A stretch of 64,000 bases of DNA from Extibacter muris. GTDB lineage: Bacteria; Bacillota; Clostridia; Lachnospirales; Lachnospiraceae. The notes below the pieces were generated by a model. The model had not been told where the DNA came from. It saw only the letters and a list, made by a program, of their open reading frames with translations, and did no database searches. Position 1 is the first letter of the stretch. Each line of letters begins with the position of its first letter. Positions 46,801-55,961 of this stretch are shown in pieces. The position numbers were made by a program, and so were the translations under genes. The stretch spans positions 299,124 through 363,123 of the forward strand of contig NZ_SMMX01000002.1 in the NCBI RefSeq assembly GCF_004345005.1, read 5' to 3'.

Positions 46801-47439
46801 ATGAAAAAAACAAAGAAAATGAGCCTGCTTGCGCTTTTGCTCGTATTCGTCATGGTGTTGTTGACCGGATGCGGGGGAATGTCCAAAGAAGACGCAAAAG
46901 CATATGCGCAATCCGTACTCGATGCACAATATAAAGGAGAATTTAAAGAGTACATCAAGCAGACGGAGGCCACCGAGAAGGAAGCAAAGGAACTGTATGA
47001 AGGCAACTTAGACCAGCTGCTAACAGAAGCCGGTATAGACAAGTCTACATTATCAGACGAGATGGTTGAAAATTACAGGAACCTGTTCCTTGATATCGGG
47101 AAGCAGGTAGACTATAAGCTTGGCGATGCCAAAGAAGCAGACGACGACTCCTTTACCATTGATGTAAAGATCAAGCCCCTGACAGCGTTTGAGGGACTTG
47201 ATGATGAAGTCTTAAGCGCGGTACAGTCAGAGCTTGCAGATGCGGAAGAGATACCGTCAGAAGATAAAATCAATGAACTGGTGTATGGAAAAATGTATGA
47301 TCTTCTCTCAGAGAAGATTGCCAACCCGGAATATGGGGACGAGCAGGTCGTCACGATTCATGTAAAACCAGATAAAGAAGGCGTATACTATATCCCGGAC
47401 GAAGATTTGACAGCATTGAACAATGCGTCGCTTTTATAA
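46801..47439 (+). CDS. DUF5105-like lipoprotein
   Basis: The 212-residue precursor has a lipoprotein signal with lipobox LLTGC, so Cys24 would be lipidated and the protein held on the outer face of the membrane. The rest is acidic and mainly helical, beginning GGMSKEDAKAYAQSVLDAQY, and resembles the DUF5105 lipoproteins. The function is unknown. It has its own promoter and a strong AGGAGGG site, and precedes tRNA-Leu. Confidence 0.85.
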   Translation: MKKTKKMSLLALLLVFVMVLLTGCGGMSKEDAKAYAQSVLDAQYKGEFKEYIKQTEATEKEAKELYEGNLDQLLTEAGIDKSTLSDEMVENYRNLFLDIGKQVDYKLGDAKEADDDSFTIDVKIKPLTAFEGLDDEVLSAVQSELADAEEIPSEDKINELVYGKMYDLLSEKIANPEYGDEQVVTIHVKPDKEGVYYIPDEDLTALNNASLL

Positions 47440-47447
47440 AATAATTG

Positions 47448-47476
47448 TTGTAATTATCGGAACAATATGATACAAT
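47448..47476 (+). promoter_or_regulatory. tRNA-Leu promoter
   Basis: TTGTAA at 47448-47453 and TACAAT at 47471-47476 are 17 bases apart, about 28 bases before the tRNA. Confidence 0.7.
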
Positions 47477-47504
47477 AAATTTTGGCTTGAGATAGCCGGG
47501 ATGA

Positions 47505-47587
47505 GCGGATGTGGCGGAATGGCAGACGCACAAGACTCAAAATCTTGCGGGGGCGACCTCGTGTGGGTTCAAGTCCCACCATCCGCA
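47505..47587 (+). tRNA. tRNA-Leu (anticodon CAA)
   Basis: The 83-base gene folds as a class II tRNA. The acceptor stem is GCGGATG with CATCCGC; the anticodon stem-loop AAGA-CTCAAAA-TCTT gives anticodon CAA (reads UUG). A long variable arm and a GGGTTCAAGTCCC T-arm follow. No CCA is encoded. A terminator lies 12 bases downstream. Confidence 0.97.
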
Positions 47588-47598
47588 GTTGATTAAGC

Positions 47599-47636
47599 AC
47601 ACCGGATACCGTAATACCAACGGTATCCGGTGTTTT
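47599..47636 (+). terminator. tRNA-Leu terminator
   Basis: A 14-bp perfect stem (47599-47612 with 47620-47633) is followed by Ts. Confidence 0.9.
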
Positions 47637-47665
47637 TCTGCAGAAAATCCTAAAGTGTCCCCCCC

Positions 47666-48223
47666 ATGTCCCGGTGCAAATTGTTAAGATGCACGCCGCA
47701 CATTGGAGCAAATGGCTGCTGGTACATAGGAGAGTCAGACACCGGAGTCCCGGCAACCGGTCCGAAAGGGGACAAAGGTGACAGAGGAGACGCTGGCCCC
47801 GCAGGTCCGAAAGGAGATAAAGGTGACAGAGGAGACGAGGGACCTGCCGGCCCGGTAAATATTGCCGACAATCTGGATACGGACGAAGAAGGGTTTGCGC
47901 TGGGTGCGAGGCAGGGGAAGAAGCTGTATGAAGAACTGCAGGCCGTAAGCAGTATCCTGGACGGTGCTGTGCTTAATATCAGTTCATATCTGATGCCGTC
48001 AAATGATATCCTGGCAGAAGCATTGAAGACGCAGCATATGCTTTCCCTCGTGTCATCCGGGGAATATACGACAAACGTGCCGAACAAGTATTACAAATAT
48101 ACACTTGGAATCGTGCTGAGGCGTACGAGCGAACAGATTACGATAATCCTCTTTGGCCGGGATAACGGGCTGGCGACAAACCGATGGGACGGTATAAGCT
48201 GGAGCGGCTGGAAGATAAGGTAA
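47666..48223 (+). CDS. collagen-like, tail-fibre-type protein (probable 5'-truncated fragment)
   Basis: The 185-residue frame has a short segment PHIGANGCWYIGESDTGVPA, like the linker found before collagen repeats in phage tail fibres and surface proteins. Two near-identical blocks of Gly-X-Y repeats follow (GPKGDKGDRGDAGPAG), then a helical region and a C-terminal NRWDGISWSGWKI end typical of tail-fibre tips. There is no ribosome site before the ATG, and the full-length N-terminal part is absent. I infer a phage-derived fragment next to tRNA-Leu, a common integration target. Confidence 0.6.
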   Translation: MSRCKLLRCTPHIGANGCWYIGESDTGVPATGPKGDKGDRGDAGPAGPKGDKGDRGDEGPAGPVNIADNLDTDEEGFALGARQGKKLYEELQAVSSILDGAVLNISSYLMPSNDILAEALKTQHMLSLVSSGEYTTNVPNKYYKYTLGIVLRRTSEQITIILFGRDNGLATNRWDGISWSGWKIR

Positions 48224-48234
48224 CAGCTTCCATA

Positions 48235-48263
48235 TTGAGTTCCGGAGCAATACGGCGTATAAT
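48235..48263 (+). promoter_or_regulatory. promoter of the acetyltransferase gene
   Basis: TTGAGT at 48235-48240 and TATAAT at 48258-48263 are 17 bases apart. A TTG-initiated 45-codon frame with AAGGAG (from 48295) lies between it and the acetyltransferase start and may be a leader or chance. Confidence 0.5.
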
Positions 48264-48362
48264 ATTCTTATACTAAAACGAAGGAGTGTTTTCATTGAAA
48301 CGTTGCATTGTAATGGCTGGAATAGTTGAAATGGCAGATGAAGCATACAGGAGGATTATAAA

Positions 48363-48998
48363 ATGGCTATTCCAGAAAAACTCATCTATCCACGTACGGG
48401 GGATAAAGATACCGTATATTTGGAGAACGTAATCCACAATCCGAACATAACCGTCGTAATCCACACGATGTATAATGATTTTGTAAATGACCCGGTTCTG
48501 TTCGAGAAGAACAATGTATTGTACCATTATCCCGTCAACGATGATAAGCTTGTAATCGGGAAATTCTGTTCCATCGCGTGCGGAGCAAGATTTTTGTTCA
48601 ACAGCGCTAACCACAGCATGCATTCATAGTCCACGTATCCGTTCCCTCTTTTCTTTGAAGAATGGGGGCTTGACCGCAGGGACGTGGCCCGTTGCTGGGA
48701 CAACAAAGGAGATATCATCGTAGGCAATGACGTATGGATCGGGTATGAGGCTGTGATTCTTGCAGGCGTCACGATAGGAGACGGAGCAATCATAGGTACA
48801 CGTTCGCTCGTGACAAAAGATGTGCCGCCGTATACGATAGTCGGAGGCGTGCCGGCAAGACCGATAAGAAAGCGGTTTTCCGAGGAGACTATCCATGACT
48901 TGTTAGAAATCAAGTGGTGGGACTGGCCGAGGGAAAAAATAGCGGCTAAGATCAACGCGATACAGTCAGGCTGTATAGAAGAAATGGGAGTTTCGTAA
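48363..48998 (+). pseudogene. Vat/Xat-type O-acetyltransferase interrupted by one in-frame TAG
   Basis: The full frame is 211 codons and matches a xenobiotic or streptogramin-A-type hexapeptide-repeat acetyltransferase. IGKFCSIACGARFLFNSANHSM is the N-terminal active-site region with the catalytic His, followed by STYPFPLF, IIVGNDVWIGYEAVILAGVTIGDGAIIGT and the C-terminal VGGVPARPIRKRF. TAG at 48627-48629 falls between SANHSMHS and STYPF, where relatives usually have one residue. Both halves are in frame and otherwise intact, and the gene has AGGAGG and a promoter. It may be a recent single-base knock-out, or read through at low level. Confidence 0.85.
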
Positions 48999-49010
48999 AG
49001 CTACGACGAA

Positions 49011-49074
49011 AAGAGCCGGAATCAGGCAGGGGATGTTGCCTCATATAACAACCCCGTACCTGATTCCGGCTCTT
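49011..49074. repeat. dispersed palindrome (copy B)
   Basis: This 64-base hairpin shares the AAGAGCCGGAATCAGG outer arm and the GGGGATGTT inner part with the element at 26694-26759. It follows the acetyltransferase gene and lies next to a degenerate copy of the same coding-like repeat unit, as at 26.7 kb. Confidence 0.85.
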
Positions 49075-49218
49075 CCTGAATTATTAACTTCCATAACCTT
49101 CAATCAGTATGCGTATGTGTCTAAAGTCCGTACATCCGCCAGCAGAGTTGCACAGCCCTTGCCGGGAAAGTAGGCAGCCGGGCAGCAGATGTCACCCACC
49201 TCCTGTCCGGCGTCCGCT
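49075..49218 (-). repeat. degenerate third copy of the coding-like repeat unit
   Basis: Read on the minus strand, this stretch keeps the order seen in both arms at 26.5-27.1 kb: CATCTGC, then CTACTTTCCCGGCAAGGGCTGTG, then CTGCTGGCGGATG, then the palindrome. It translates as AAYFPGKGCATLLADVRTL before a stop, close to the AIYFTGTGGGGCVPLLADG of the 26.6 kb copy. It starts directly after the decayed EAL gene. No complete gene is present. Confidence 0.55.
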
Positions 49219-49908
49219 TTACCTAAGCTTCGCTACAGCCTGAAAGAAGTCCGCTGCAGGAACCGGTCTGCAGAAATAGTATCCCTGCCTGATGTCGCAG
49301 GAGAGGGACTTCAGAAATTCAAGCTGTTGTTCCGTCTCGATCCCTTCGGCTACAGTAGCGGCGGACAGATCATTTCCATGGACACCTTGAAGCCCATGAC
49401 GTGAAGCCTTGCGATGACAGTCTTGATCTGTTCCAGGTTGTTCATTGCAACAGTTTCCGTCACTTCCAAGATGATAAGGGATGGATCGACAGTGTAGAAT
49501 CGGACAATCTCCTCCAGTTTGTTCAGATATTCTGTATCATAGAAGAAGATACGTGACTGGTTCACCGCGATGGGCAAGGCGGGGTATCCTCTCCTCCCTG
49601 CTCCTTTTGATGATATGATAGATGTAAAAAAAGAGGACGGAGAACAGGGCGGTTATACAGAGCATGATTACAATGAAGACTGTCATAAGCGTACTGAAAT
49701 TTTCACACAGGTAATCTTGTGGAACGACACAGAATAAATTCCAGTCATTGATTCCGAAATATTGTTTCGCTTCCTGCTCCTGCGTATTCTTAAGGCTCTT
49801 ATAGGAAAAGATACTGATGATGGAGAGGAGGACGGTGATGACGATGCCAAGTATGCCGGCGGCTGATATTTGCTTTCTTAGACTCTGGGGCTTTAATTGC
49901 TTCAACAT
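49219..49908 (-). pseudogene. membrane-bound EAL (c-di-GMP phosphodiesterase) gene reduced by internal deletions
   Basis: The 5' part (from ATG 49908) encodes a membrane helix, a short piece of an extracytoplasmic sensor (IGINDW-like and VVPQDYL) and a second helix. At about 49575 it jumps, out of frame, into the middle of an EAL domain (LPIAVNQSRIFFYDTEYL, IILEVTET). At about 49390 another frame-breaking loss removes the DDFGxG catalytic part, and the sequence resumes at LSAATVAEGIETEQQLEFL through to the C-terminus. The GGDEF domain and most of the sensor are gone. The gene is dead. Confidence 0.85.
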
Positions 49909-50124
49909 AGATATCCTTCTTTTATACGGTTATTTTATTTTCCGGACCTGTCTTTATAATATTGTATAATGAAGATGCCTGCAATATAGATTATATAAGA
50001 TTGATTGAAATGTGACAAGCTGTTTGGGCAAAGATCGTATCGGATGGATGAAAGAAATAGGATGAAAGAAATAAAAGGTTATGCCTTTTAAAAAACGAGA
50101 CTTTGGTGTATAGTAGTAAAGTAG

Positions 50125-50162
50125 CGTCAGTTTACAAGAGCACACACGGTTGTAAGCTGACG
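50125..50162 (+). promoter_or_regulatory. hairpin in the polA leader
   Basis: Bases 50125-50136 (CGTCAGTTTACA) pair with 50151-50162 (TGTAAGCTGACG), 12 bp with one G-U pair, 28 bases before polA. No T-run follows, so it looks like a leader structure or protein site rather than a terminator. The rest of 49909-50190 shows nothing else I can support. Confidence 0.4.
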
Positions 50163-50190
50163 TTAGGTTTAGCAGATTGGAGAACGATAT

Positions 50191-52806
50191 ATGGCTGGAA
50201 AAATCGTATTGATAGACGGACACAGTATATTGAACAGGGCTTTTTACGGGCTTCCCGACCTGACCAATTCGGAAGGCCTTCACACGAATGCCGTCTATGG
50301 ATTTCTGAATATTATGTTTAAGATATTGGATGAGGAGGCACCGGAGTATCTGACCGTTGCCTTTGATGTACATGCCCCGACCTTCCGCCATGAGATGTAC
50401 GCGGAATACAAAGGGACAAGAAAACCGATGGCAGAAGAGCTCAGGCAGCAGGTGCCTGTCATAAAAGACGTACTCAGAGCCATGGGCATCAATATTATCG
50501 AAAAGGCGGGGCTGGAGGCTGACGACCTTCTCGGGACGATATCAAAGCAGTGTGGGGAGCAGGGGATGGAAGTCGCTGTCATCAGCGGGGACAGGGACCT
50601 TCTGCAGCTCGCGACGGAACATGTGAAGATCCGTATCCCTAAGACGAAGCAGGGAAGAACGGAGATAGAAGATTATTATGCCGAGGATGTGAAGGAGCGA
50701 TATCAGGTGACGCCGGCGGAGTTTATCGACCTGAAAGCCTTGATGGGCGATTCTTCCGATAATATTCCGGGCGTTCCAAGCATCGGTGAAAAGACCGCCA
50801 CCAAAATCATTAGCGAATACCACTCCATTGAAAATGCATATGAACATGTGGATGAGCTGAAGCCGCCCCGGGCTGCCAAAGCGCTCAAAGAGCACTGGGA
50901 TATGGCGGTCATGAGCAGGAAGCTGGCGGAGATAGATGTGGATGCGGATGTAGATTTCAGGCTGGATGAGGCAGAGCTCGGGAATGTATTTACAGAAGAA
51001 GCTTATGGATGGTTCCAACGGCTGCAGTTTAAGAACCTGCTCGGCAAATTTGATGTGAAAGCACCGTCAAATTCTGTGGAGGACAGTTTCAAAGAGGTTA
51101 CGGAACTGGCAGAAGCCAGTAAGATACTGGCAGAGGCGAAGCATGCAGCGCTTGCAGGAGCCGCGGTGTTCATAGACACGAAGGACACCCTTCCGCTTTT
51201 TGCCGGCCAGGCAGGCGCGGGAGGAATCGGCCTCTGCTATGGCGAAGACAAGGTATGCTGCATCAGGGCCGGCGGCGGCATCACGATGGAATATCTGCTT
51301 GCTGAGCTAGAAGAAGTGTCCGGAAGCGTGAAGACGTTCTCTATGTTCGATATCAAAGAAGCGATGAAATATGTCTCGATTGCAGACCCATTGGCATGTT
51401 TTGACGTAACGATAGCGGCGTATCTTCTGAATCCGCTGAAGAACGACTATACGTATGAGGACGTCGCGAGGGAACAGCTCGGGCTGATACTGGAAGAGAA
51501 GGTGGAGGATCATGTAAAGGTCTGCTATGAGGCATACACGGCTTACGCCGCGGTAGAGCCGCTCCGCCGGAAGATGGAAGAAGAGCAGATGGGACATCTG
51601 TTCACCGATATAGAGATGCCCCTTGTATTCACGTTGTACGATATGGAACGCAGCGGTGTCAGGATTGAAGCGGAAGCGCTCAAATTTTATGGAGAACAGC
51701 TTGGAGCCAAGATTGAAGAGCTGGAAAAAGAGATATACGAGGCGGCCGGAGAGGAATTCAATATCAATTCACCGAAGCAGCTTGGAGTTATCCTGTTTGA
51801 CAAGATGGGGCTGAAAGGCGGCAAAAAGACAAAGACCGGCTATTCGACCGCAGCGGATGTGCTTGACAAGCTGGCGCCGGATTATCCTGTCGTGGCTCAG
51901 ATATTGGAATACCGCCAGCTTACGAAGCTCAAGTCCACTTATGCAGACGGGCTTGCGAATTATATCAGCGAGGATGGGAGGATCCACGGCAAGTTCAATC
52001 AGACGATCACGGCGACCGGAAGGATCAGCAGCACGGAGCCGAACCTGCAGAACATTCCGATCCGGATGGAGCTTGGCAGGCTGATCCGCAAAGTGTTTAT
52101 CCCAGAGGACGGATACGTGTTTATCGACGCGGACTATTCCCAGATAGAACTGCGTGTCCTGGCGCACTGCTCCGGCGATGAACAGCTCATCAATGCATAC
52201 AAGGAGCAGAAAGATATTCACCGGATTACCGCGTCCCAGGTATTCCATGTACCGTTCGAGGAGGTGTCAGACCTTCAGAGAAGGAACGCGAAAGCGGTCA
52301 ATTTCGGCATCGTATACGGCATCAGCTCGTTTGGGCTGAGCCAGGATCTGAGCATCACGAGAAAAGAAGCGGCAACATACATTGACGATTACTTTAAGAC
52401 GTATCCGGGCATCAAGATATTCCTGGACGATACGGTCGCGCACGCCAAAGAGATGGGATACGTCGTGACCCTGTTCGGGAGAAGGCGTCCTGTGCCGGAA
52501 CTGTCTTCCAGCAATTTCATGCAGCGGTCGTTCGGCGAGCGGGTGGCCATGAACGCGCCCATCCAGGGTACCGCGGCAGACATCATGAAGATCGCGATGA
52601 TAGGCGTGAACAGGCGCCTGAAGGAGAGCCACATGAAGTCGAGGCTCGTCCTGCAGGTACACGACGAGCTGCTCATTGAAGCGTTCAGGCCGGAGCTTGA
52701 GGACGTGAAGGCGATACTCCGGGAAGAGATGGAGAATGCGGCGTCTCTGGAGGTTCCGTTGGAAATAGATATGCATACAGGAGATAACTGGTACGAAGCA
52801 AAATAG
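50191..52806 (+). CDS. polA: DNA polymerase I
   Basis: The 871-residue enzyme fills gaps and removes RNA primers. It has an N-terminal 5' nuclease domain (IDGHSILNRAFYGL, AISGDRDLLQLA), a middle exonuclease-like domain and a C-terminal polymerase. Polymerase motifs are A (DADYSQIELRVLAH, near residue 647), B (RRNAKAVNFGIVYG) and C (VHDELLIE, near 824). In the middle domain the first exonuclease motif reads DTK rather than D-x-E, so 3'-5' proofreading is probably lost, as in Bacillus Pol I. coaE follows 14 bases later. Confidence 0.98.
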   Translation: MAGKIVLIDGHSILNRAFYGLPDLTNSEGLHTNAVYGFLNIMFKILDEEAPEYLTVAFDVHAPTFRHEMYAEYKGTRKPMAEELRQQVPVIKDVLRAMGINIIEKAGLEADDLLGTISKQCGEQGMEVAVISGDRDLLQLATEHVKIRIPKTKQGRTEIEDYYAEDVKERYQVTPAEFIDLKALMGDSSDNIPGVPSIGEKTATKIISEYHSIENAYEHVDELKPPRAAKALKEHWDMAVMSRKLAEIDVDADVDFRLDEAELGNVFTEEAYGWFQRLQFKNLLGKFDVKAPSNSVEDSFKEVTELAEASKILAEAKHAALAGAAVFIDTKDTLPLFAGQAGAGGIGLCYGEDKVCCIRAGGGITMEYLLAELEEVSGSVKTFSMFDIKEAMKYVSIADPLACFDVTIAAYLLNPLKNDYTYEDVAREQLGLILEEKVEDHVKVCYEAYTAYAAVEPLRRKMEEEQMGHLFTDIEMPLVFTLYDMERSGVRIEAEALKFYGEQLGAKIEELEKEIYEAAGEEFNINSPKQLGVILFDKMGLKGGKKTKTGYSTAADVLDKLAPDYPVVAQILEYRQLTKLKSTYADGLANYISEDGRIHGKFNQTITATGRISSTEPNLQNIPIRMELGRLIRKVFIPEDGYVFIDADYSQIELRVLAHCSGDEQLINAYKEQKDIHRITASQVFHVPFEEVSDLQRRNAKAVNFGIVYGISSFGLSQDLSITRKEAATYIDDYFKTYPGIKIFLDDTVAHAKEMGYVVTLFGRRRPVPELSSSNFMQRSFGERVAMNAPIQGTAADIMKIAMIGVNRRLKESHMKSRLVLQVHDELLIEAFRPELEDVKAILREEMENAASLEVPLEIDMHTGDNWYEAK

Positions 52807-52820
52807 CAGAGGGATAACAT

Positions 52821-53414
52821 ATGAAGATCATAGGCATCACAGGCGGTGTGGGAGCAGGAAAGACACAGATACTGGAATACTTGAATGACAGGTACGGTGC
52901 TACCGTATGCCAGGCCGACGAGGTGGCAAGGAAGCTCCAGAAGAAGGGGACGGACTGCCACAGGGCAATTGCTGAACACTTCGGCGGTGAGATACTGGAC
53001 AGCAAAGGAGAGCTGAACAGAGAGAAGCTGGCGCAGATCATTTTTACGGATGAAAAAGAACGTGCCGCTCTCAATGAAATTGTCCATCCCGCGGTAAAAG
53101 AAGAGGTACGTAAGATAATAAAAAAGGAAGAGAGAAGGCATACGAGCCTTTTCATCCTGGAGGCGGCCCTCCTCATAGACGACCATTATGAGCAGATCTG
53201 CGATGAGATATGGTATGTCTATGTGGAGGATGCCATCAGGAAAAAGCGGTTGATCTATGCAAGAGGATATGACGCAGAGAAGGTGGATGATATTATCGCA
53301 TCGCAGCTCCCCAAGGAGGTATTCCTCAGGAACTGCGACAGGGTTATCGATAACAGCGGTATTTTTGAGGAGACGAAGATACAGCTGGACGAGATGGTCC
53401 GAAATCTGTGGTAA
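52821..53414 (+). CDS. coaE: dephospho-CoA kinase
   Basis: The 197-residue P-loop kinase performs the last step of coenzyme A synthesis. It has GITGGVGAGKTQIL at the N-terminus, the ADEVARKL substrate segment and the FILEAALLIDDHYE Walker-B-like stretch. The usual order polA-coaE is conserved across Firmicutes. It follows polA with GAGGGATAAC upstream. Confidence 0.96.
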   Translation: MKIIGITGGVGAGKTQILEYLNDRYGATVCQADEVARKLQKKGTDCHRAIAEHFGGEILDSKGELNREKLAQIIFTDEKERAALNEIVHPAVKEEVRKIIKKEERRHTSLFILEAALLIDDHYEQICDEIWYVYVEDAIRKKRLIYARGYDAEKVDDIIASQLPKEVFLRNCDRVIDNSGIFEETKIQLDEMVRNLW

Positions 53415-53465
53415 GCCGGACATCTGATGTCCAGACATATATAAATGACAGGAGTGTATACATAC

Positions 53466-54263
53466 ATGAGACTATGCAGCATAGCTAGCGGGAGCAGCGG
53501 GAACTGTATCTATGTGGGGGATGACGATACGCATCTGCTCGTAGATACCGGAATCAGTAAAAAAAGGATAGATGCGGGTTTACATACGCTTGGAATCAAG
53601 GGGGACGAGATCAAAGGCATCCTCATCACCCATGAGCATATCGACCATATACAAGGGCTTGGCGTATTCAGCAGAAAATACGAAGTGCCTATCTATGCCA
53701 CGGCCGGGACGATAGAAGGGATCCGGTGCACGAACAGCATCGGCAGGATGCCCGAAGGGCTGCTGCATGAGATAGATATAGACGAATCATTTTCGCTCGG
53801 CAGCCTGGACATACAGCCATTTGCCATCTCGCACGATGCACGGCAGCCGTCCGGCTACCGTATTGAAGATGGCGATAAGGCGGTGGCTGTCGCTACCGAT
53901 CTCGGCAAATATGACGCATACACGGTAGAGCATCTGAAAGAGCTTGACGCAGTGCTTCTTGAGGCAAACCATGACATCCACATGCTGGAAGTAGGCCCTT
54001 ACCCTTATCCGCTGAAACGCAGGGTGATGGGAGAAAAGGGACACCTATCCAATGAATTGTCAGGGAGGCTTCTTTGTGATATATTACATGACAATCTCAA
54101 ATATGTAATGCTTGGCCATCTGAGCAAGGAAAACAATTATGAAGAACTTGCCTATGAGACGGTCAAGCTGGAAGTCAGCCTCGGGGACAATCCTTATAAA
54201 GGAGAAGATATCCCGGTGATGGTAGCCAAGAGGGATACAGTATCAGAAATCATAACAGTATAG
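53466..54263 (+). CDS. metallo-beta-lactamase fold hydrolase, YycJ/WalJ type
   Basis: The 265-residue protein is an MBL-fold enzyme like WalJ/YycJ, thought to be a DNA exonuclease affecting wall homeostasis and replication. It opens MRLCSIASGSSGNCIYVG, and the metal motif THEHIDHIQG is followed by further metal-ligand His/Asp segments (ISHDA, LEANHD). ATG 53466, behind CAGGAGTG, is preferred over the in-frame ATG 53445. No WalRK genes are nearby, so it is separated from its usual Bacillus context. Confidence 0.92.
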   Translation: MRLCSIASGSSGNCIYVGDDDTHLLVDTGISKKRIDAGLHTLGIKGDEIKGILITHEHIDHIQGLGVFSRKYEVPIYATAGTIEGIRCTNSIGRMPEGLLHEIDIDESFSLGSLDIQPFAISHDARQPSGYRIEDGDKAVAVATDLGKYDAYTVEHLKELDAVLLEANHDIHMLEVGPYPYPLKRRVMGEKGHLSNELSGRLLCDILHDNLKYVMLGHLSKENNYEELAYETVKLEVSLGDNPYKGEDIPVMVAKRDTVSEIITV

Positions 54264-54281
54264 GAAGACAGGAGGAAGACC

Positions 54282-54554
54282 ATGAAGAAATGTATCATTA
54301 CAGTAGTTGGAAAAGACACCGTGGGCATCATAGCCAGAGTATGCACTTACCTTGCAGGGACGAACATCAATGTGCTGGACATCTCCCAGACGATCGTGAA
54401 CGGATATTTTAACATGATGGCTGTCGTTGACGTGACAAATGCTACAAAAGAGATTGCAGCCGTCTCGAAAGAGCTGGAAGAAGTAGGGCTTGGAATCGGA
54501 GTGACGATCCACTGTCAGAGAGAAGAGATATTTGAAAAGATGCATCGTTTATAA
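54282..54554 (+). CDS. ACT domain protein (UPF0237)
   Basis: The 90-residue protein is a single ACT domain (ITVVGKDTVGIIARVCTYLA) that probably binds a small ligand, often an amino acid. GGAGG precedes the ATG. It precedes the UPF0210 gene, its regular partner in Firmicutes, suggesting a joint function that is still unknown. Confidence 0.92.
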   Translation: MKKCIITVVGKDTVGIIARVCTYLAGTNINVLDISQTIVNGYFNMMAVVDVTNATKEIAAVSKELEEVGLGIGVTIHCQREEIFEKMHRL

Positions 54555-54584
54555 GCAAAGGCAGAAAGGACAGGAAGACAGCCC

Positions 54585-55949
54585 ATGATCAACATATATG
54601 AAGTCAACGAGACGAACCAGATGATAGAACAGGAGAATTTGGACGTAAGGACGATTACGCTTGGCATCAGCCTTATGGATTGTATCGACTCCGACCTGGA
54701 GGCGCTCAACGGAAAAATCTACAGGAAGATTATATCTACGGCAGAACACCTCGTCTCTACCGGGGAGCAGATCGAGAGGGAATATGGGATACCAATCGTA
54801 AATAAGAGAATATCGGTCACGCCTGCGGCGCTGGTCGGCAGCGCAGCGTGCAAGACGGAAGAAGACTTTGTCACGCTGGCCCGTACGCTGGACAATGCTG
54901 CAAAAGAAGTCGGAGTCAACTTTATAGGCGGGTATTCCGCGCTTGTATCCAAAGCGATGACAAAGAGCGATGAAGCTCTAATCCGTTCCATTCCTCAGGC
55001 ACTGGCATGTACGGAACGGGTATGCAGCTCTGTGAATGTCGGCTCTACGAGGACGGGAATCAATATGGATGCGGTCCGCCTGTGCGGAGAGATGGTCAAG
55101 GAGACGGCGGAGGCCACGAAGGAGCACGACTCCCTCGGCTGTGCCAAACTCGTCATATTCTGCAACGCACCGGATGACAATCCGTTTATGGCAGGGGCAT
55201 TTCTCGGGGTCACAGAAGGTGACGCGGTTATCAATGTAGGAGTCAGCGGACCCGGTGTTGTGAAACATGCCATCGAGCAGGTACGGGGCAGAGGATTTGA
55301 AGAGCTGTGCGAGACGATCAAGAAGACGGCATTCAAGGTGACACGGGTGGGCCAGCTTGTCGCAGGAGAGGCTTCCAGGCGGATGGGCATACCGTTCGGC
55401 ATCGTAGATCTGTCACTGGCGCCGACACCGTCCGTAGGTGACAGCGTGGCGGAGATTCTAGAAGAAATTGGGCTGGAGCGGACAGGGGCTCCAGGTACGA
55501 CGGCAGCGCTTGCCATGCTGAATGACCAGGTTAAAAAGGGCGGTGTCATGGCATCTTCTTATGTGGGTGGCTTAAGTGGTGCTTTTATACCGGTGAGCGA
55601 AGACCAGGGGATGATTGACGCGGTAAATGCAGGAGCGCTCACGCTGGAGAAGCTGGAAGCGATGACCTGCGTCTGTTCCGTGGGCCTCGACATGATAGCA
55701 GTCCCCGGTAAGACGAAGGCGTCCACCATCTCCGGAATCATCGCGGATGAGATGGCTATCGGCATGGTCAACCAGAAGACGACAGCAGTGCGTCTCATAC
55801 CGGTTATCGGCAAGGATGTAGGAGATACGGCGGAATTTGGAGGCCTGCTCGGATATGCCCCGATTATGCCGGTCAATGAATTTGACTGCAGCAGGTTCGT
55901 GAATCGAAAAGGAAGGATTCCGGCACCGATACACAGTTTTAAAAATTAG
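54585..55949 (+). CDS. UPF0210/DUF711 family protein (PFL-like fold)
   Basis: The 454-residue protein belongs to UPF0210, whose structure resembles the glycyl-radical enzyme barrel but without the radical glycine motif. Conserved stretches include [22 protein letters not shown] and [13 protein letters not shown]. The function is unknown. It is paired with the ACT-domain gene 30 bases upstream, and a DegV gene follows. Confidence 0.92.
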   Translation: MINIYEVNETNQMIEQENLDVRTITLGISLMDCIDSDLEALNGKIYRKIISTAEHLVSTGEQIEREYGIPIVNKRISVTPAALVGSAACKTEEDFVTLARTLDNAAKEVGVNFIGGYSALVSKAMTKSDEALIRSIPQALACTERVCSSVNVGSTRTGINMDAVRLCGEMVKETAEATKEHDSLGCAKLVIFCNAPDDNPFMAGAFLGVTEGDAVINVGVSGPGVVKHAIEQVRGRGFEELCETIKKTAFKVTRVGQLVAGEASRRMGIPFGIVDLSLAPTPSVGDSVAEILEEIGLERTGAPGTTAALAMLNDQVKKGGVMASSYVGGLSGAFIPVSEDQGMIDAVNAGALTLEKLEAMTCVCSVGLDMIAVPGKTKASTISGIIADEMAIGMVNQKTTAVRLIPVIGKDVGDTAEFGGLLGYAPIMPVNEFDCSRFVNRKGRIPAPIHSFKN

Positions 55950-55961
55950 AGAGGTAAATAA

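Noticed and set aside
47743..47855. CRISPR-like or tandem repeat
   Set aside because: The repeats are Gly-X-Y collagen codons in frame, two similar blocks, not spaced repeats with spacers.
1539..48998. Reassignment or suppression of UAG (three in-frame TAGs in two genes)
   Set aside because: TAG is a normal stop here (for example iscU, mnmA, tpiA, gpmI, pta and ackA all end in TAG), no suppressor tRNA or pyrrolysine gene is visible, and one of the two genes is also damaged by a deletion.
44746..49908. Defence or toxin-antitoxin system in the accessory pocket
   Set aside because: No restriction, toxin, reverse transcriptase, Cas or abortive-infection domain could be recognised in any frame.
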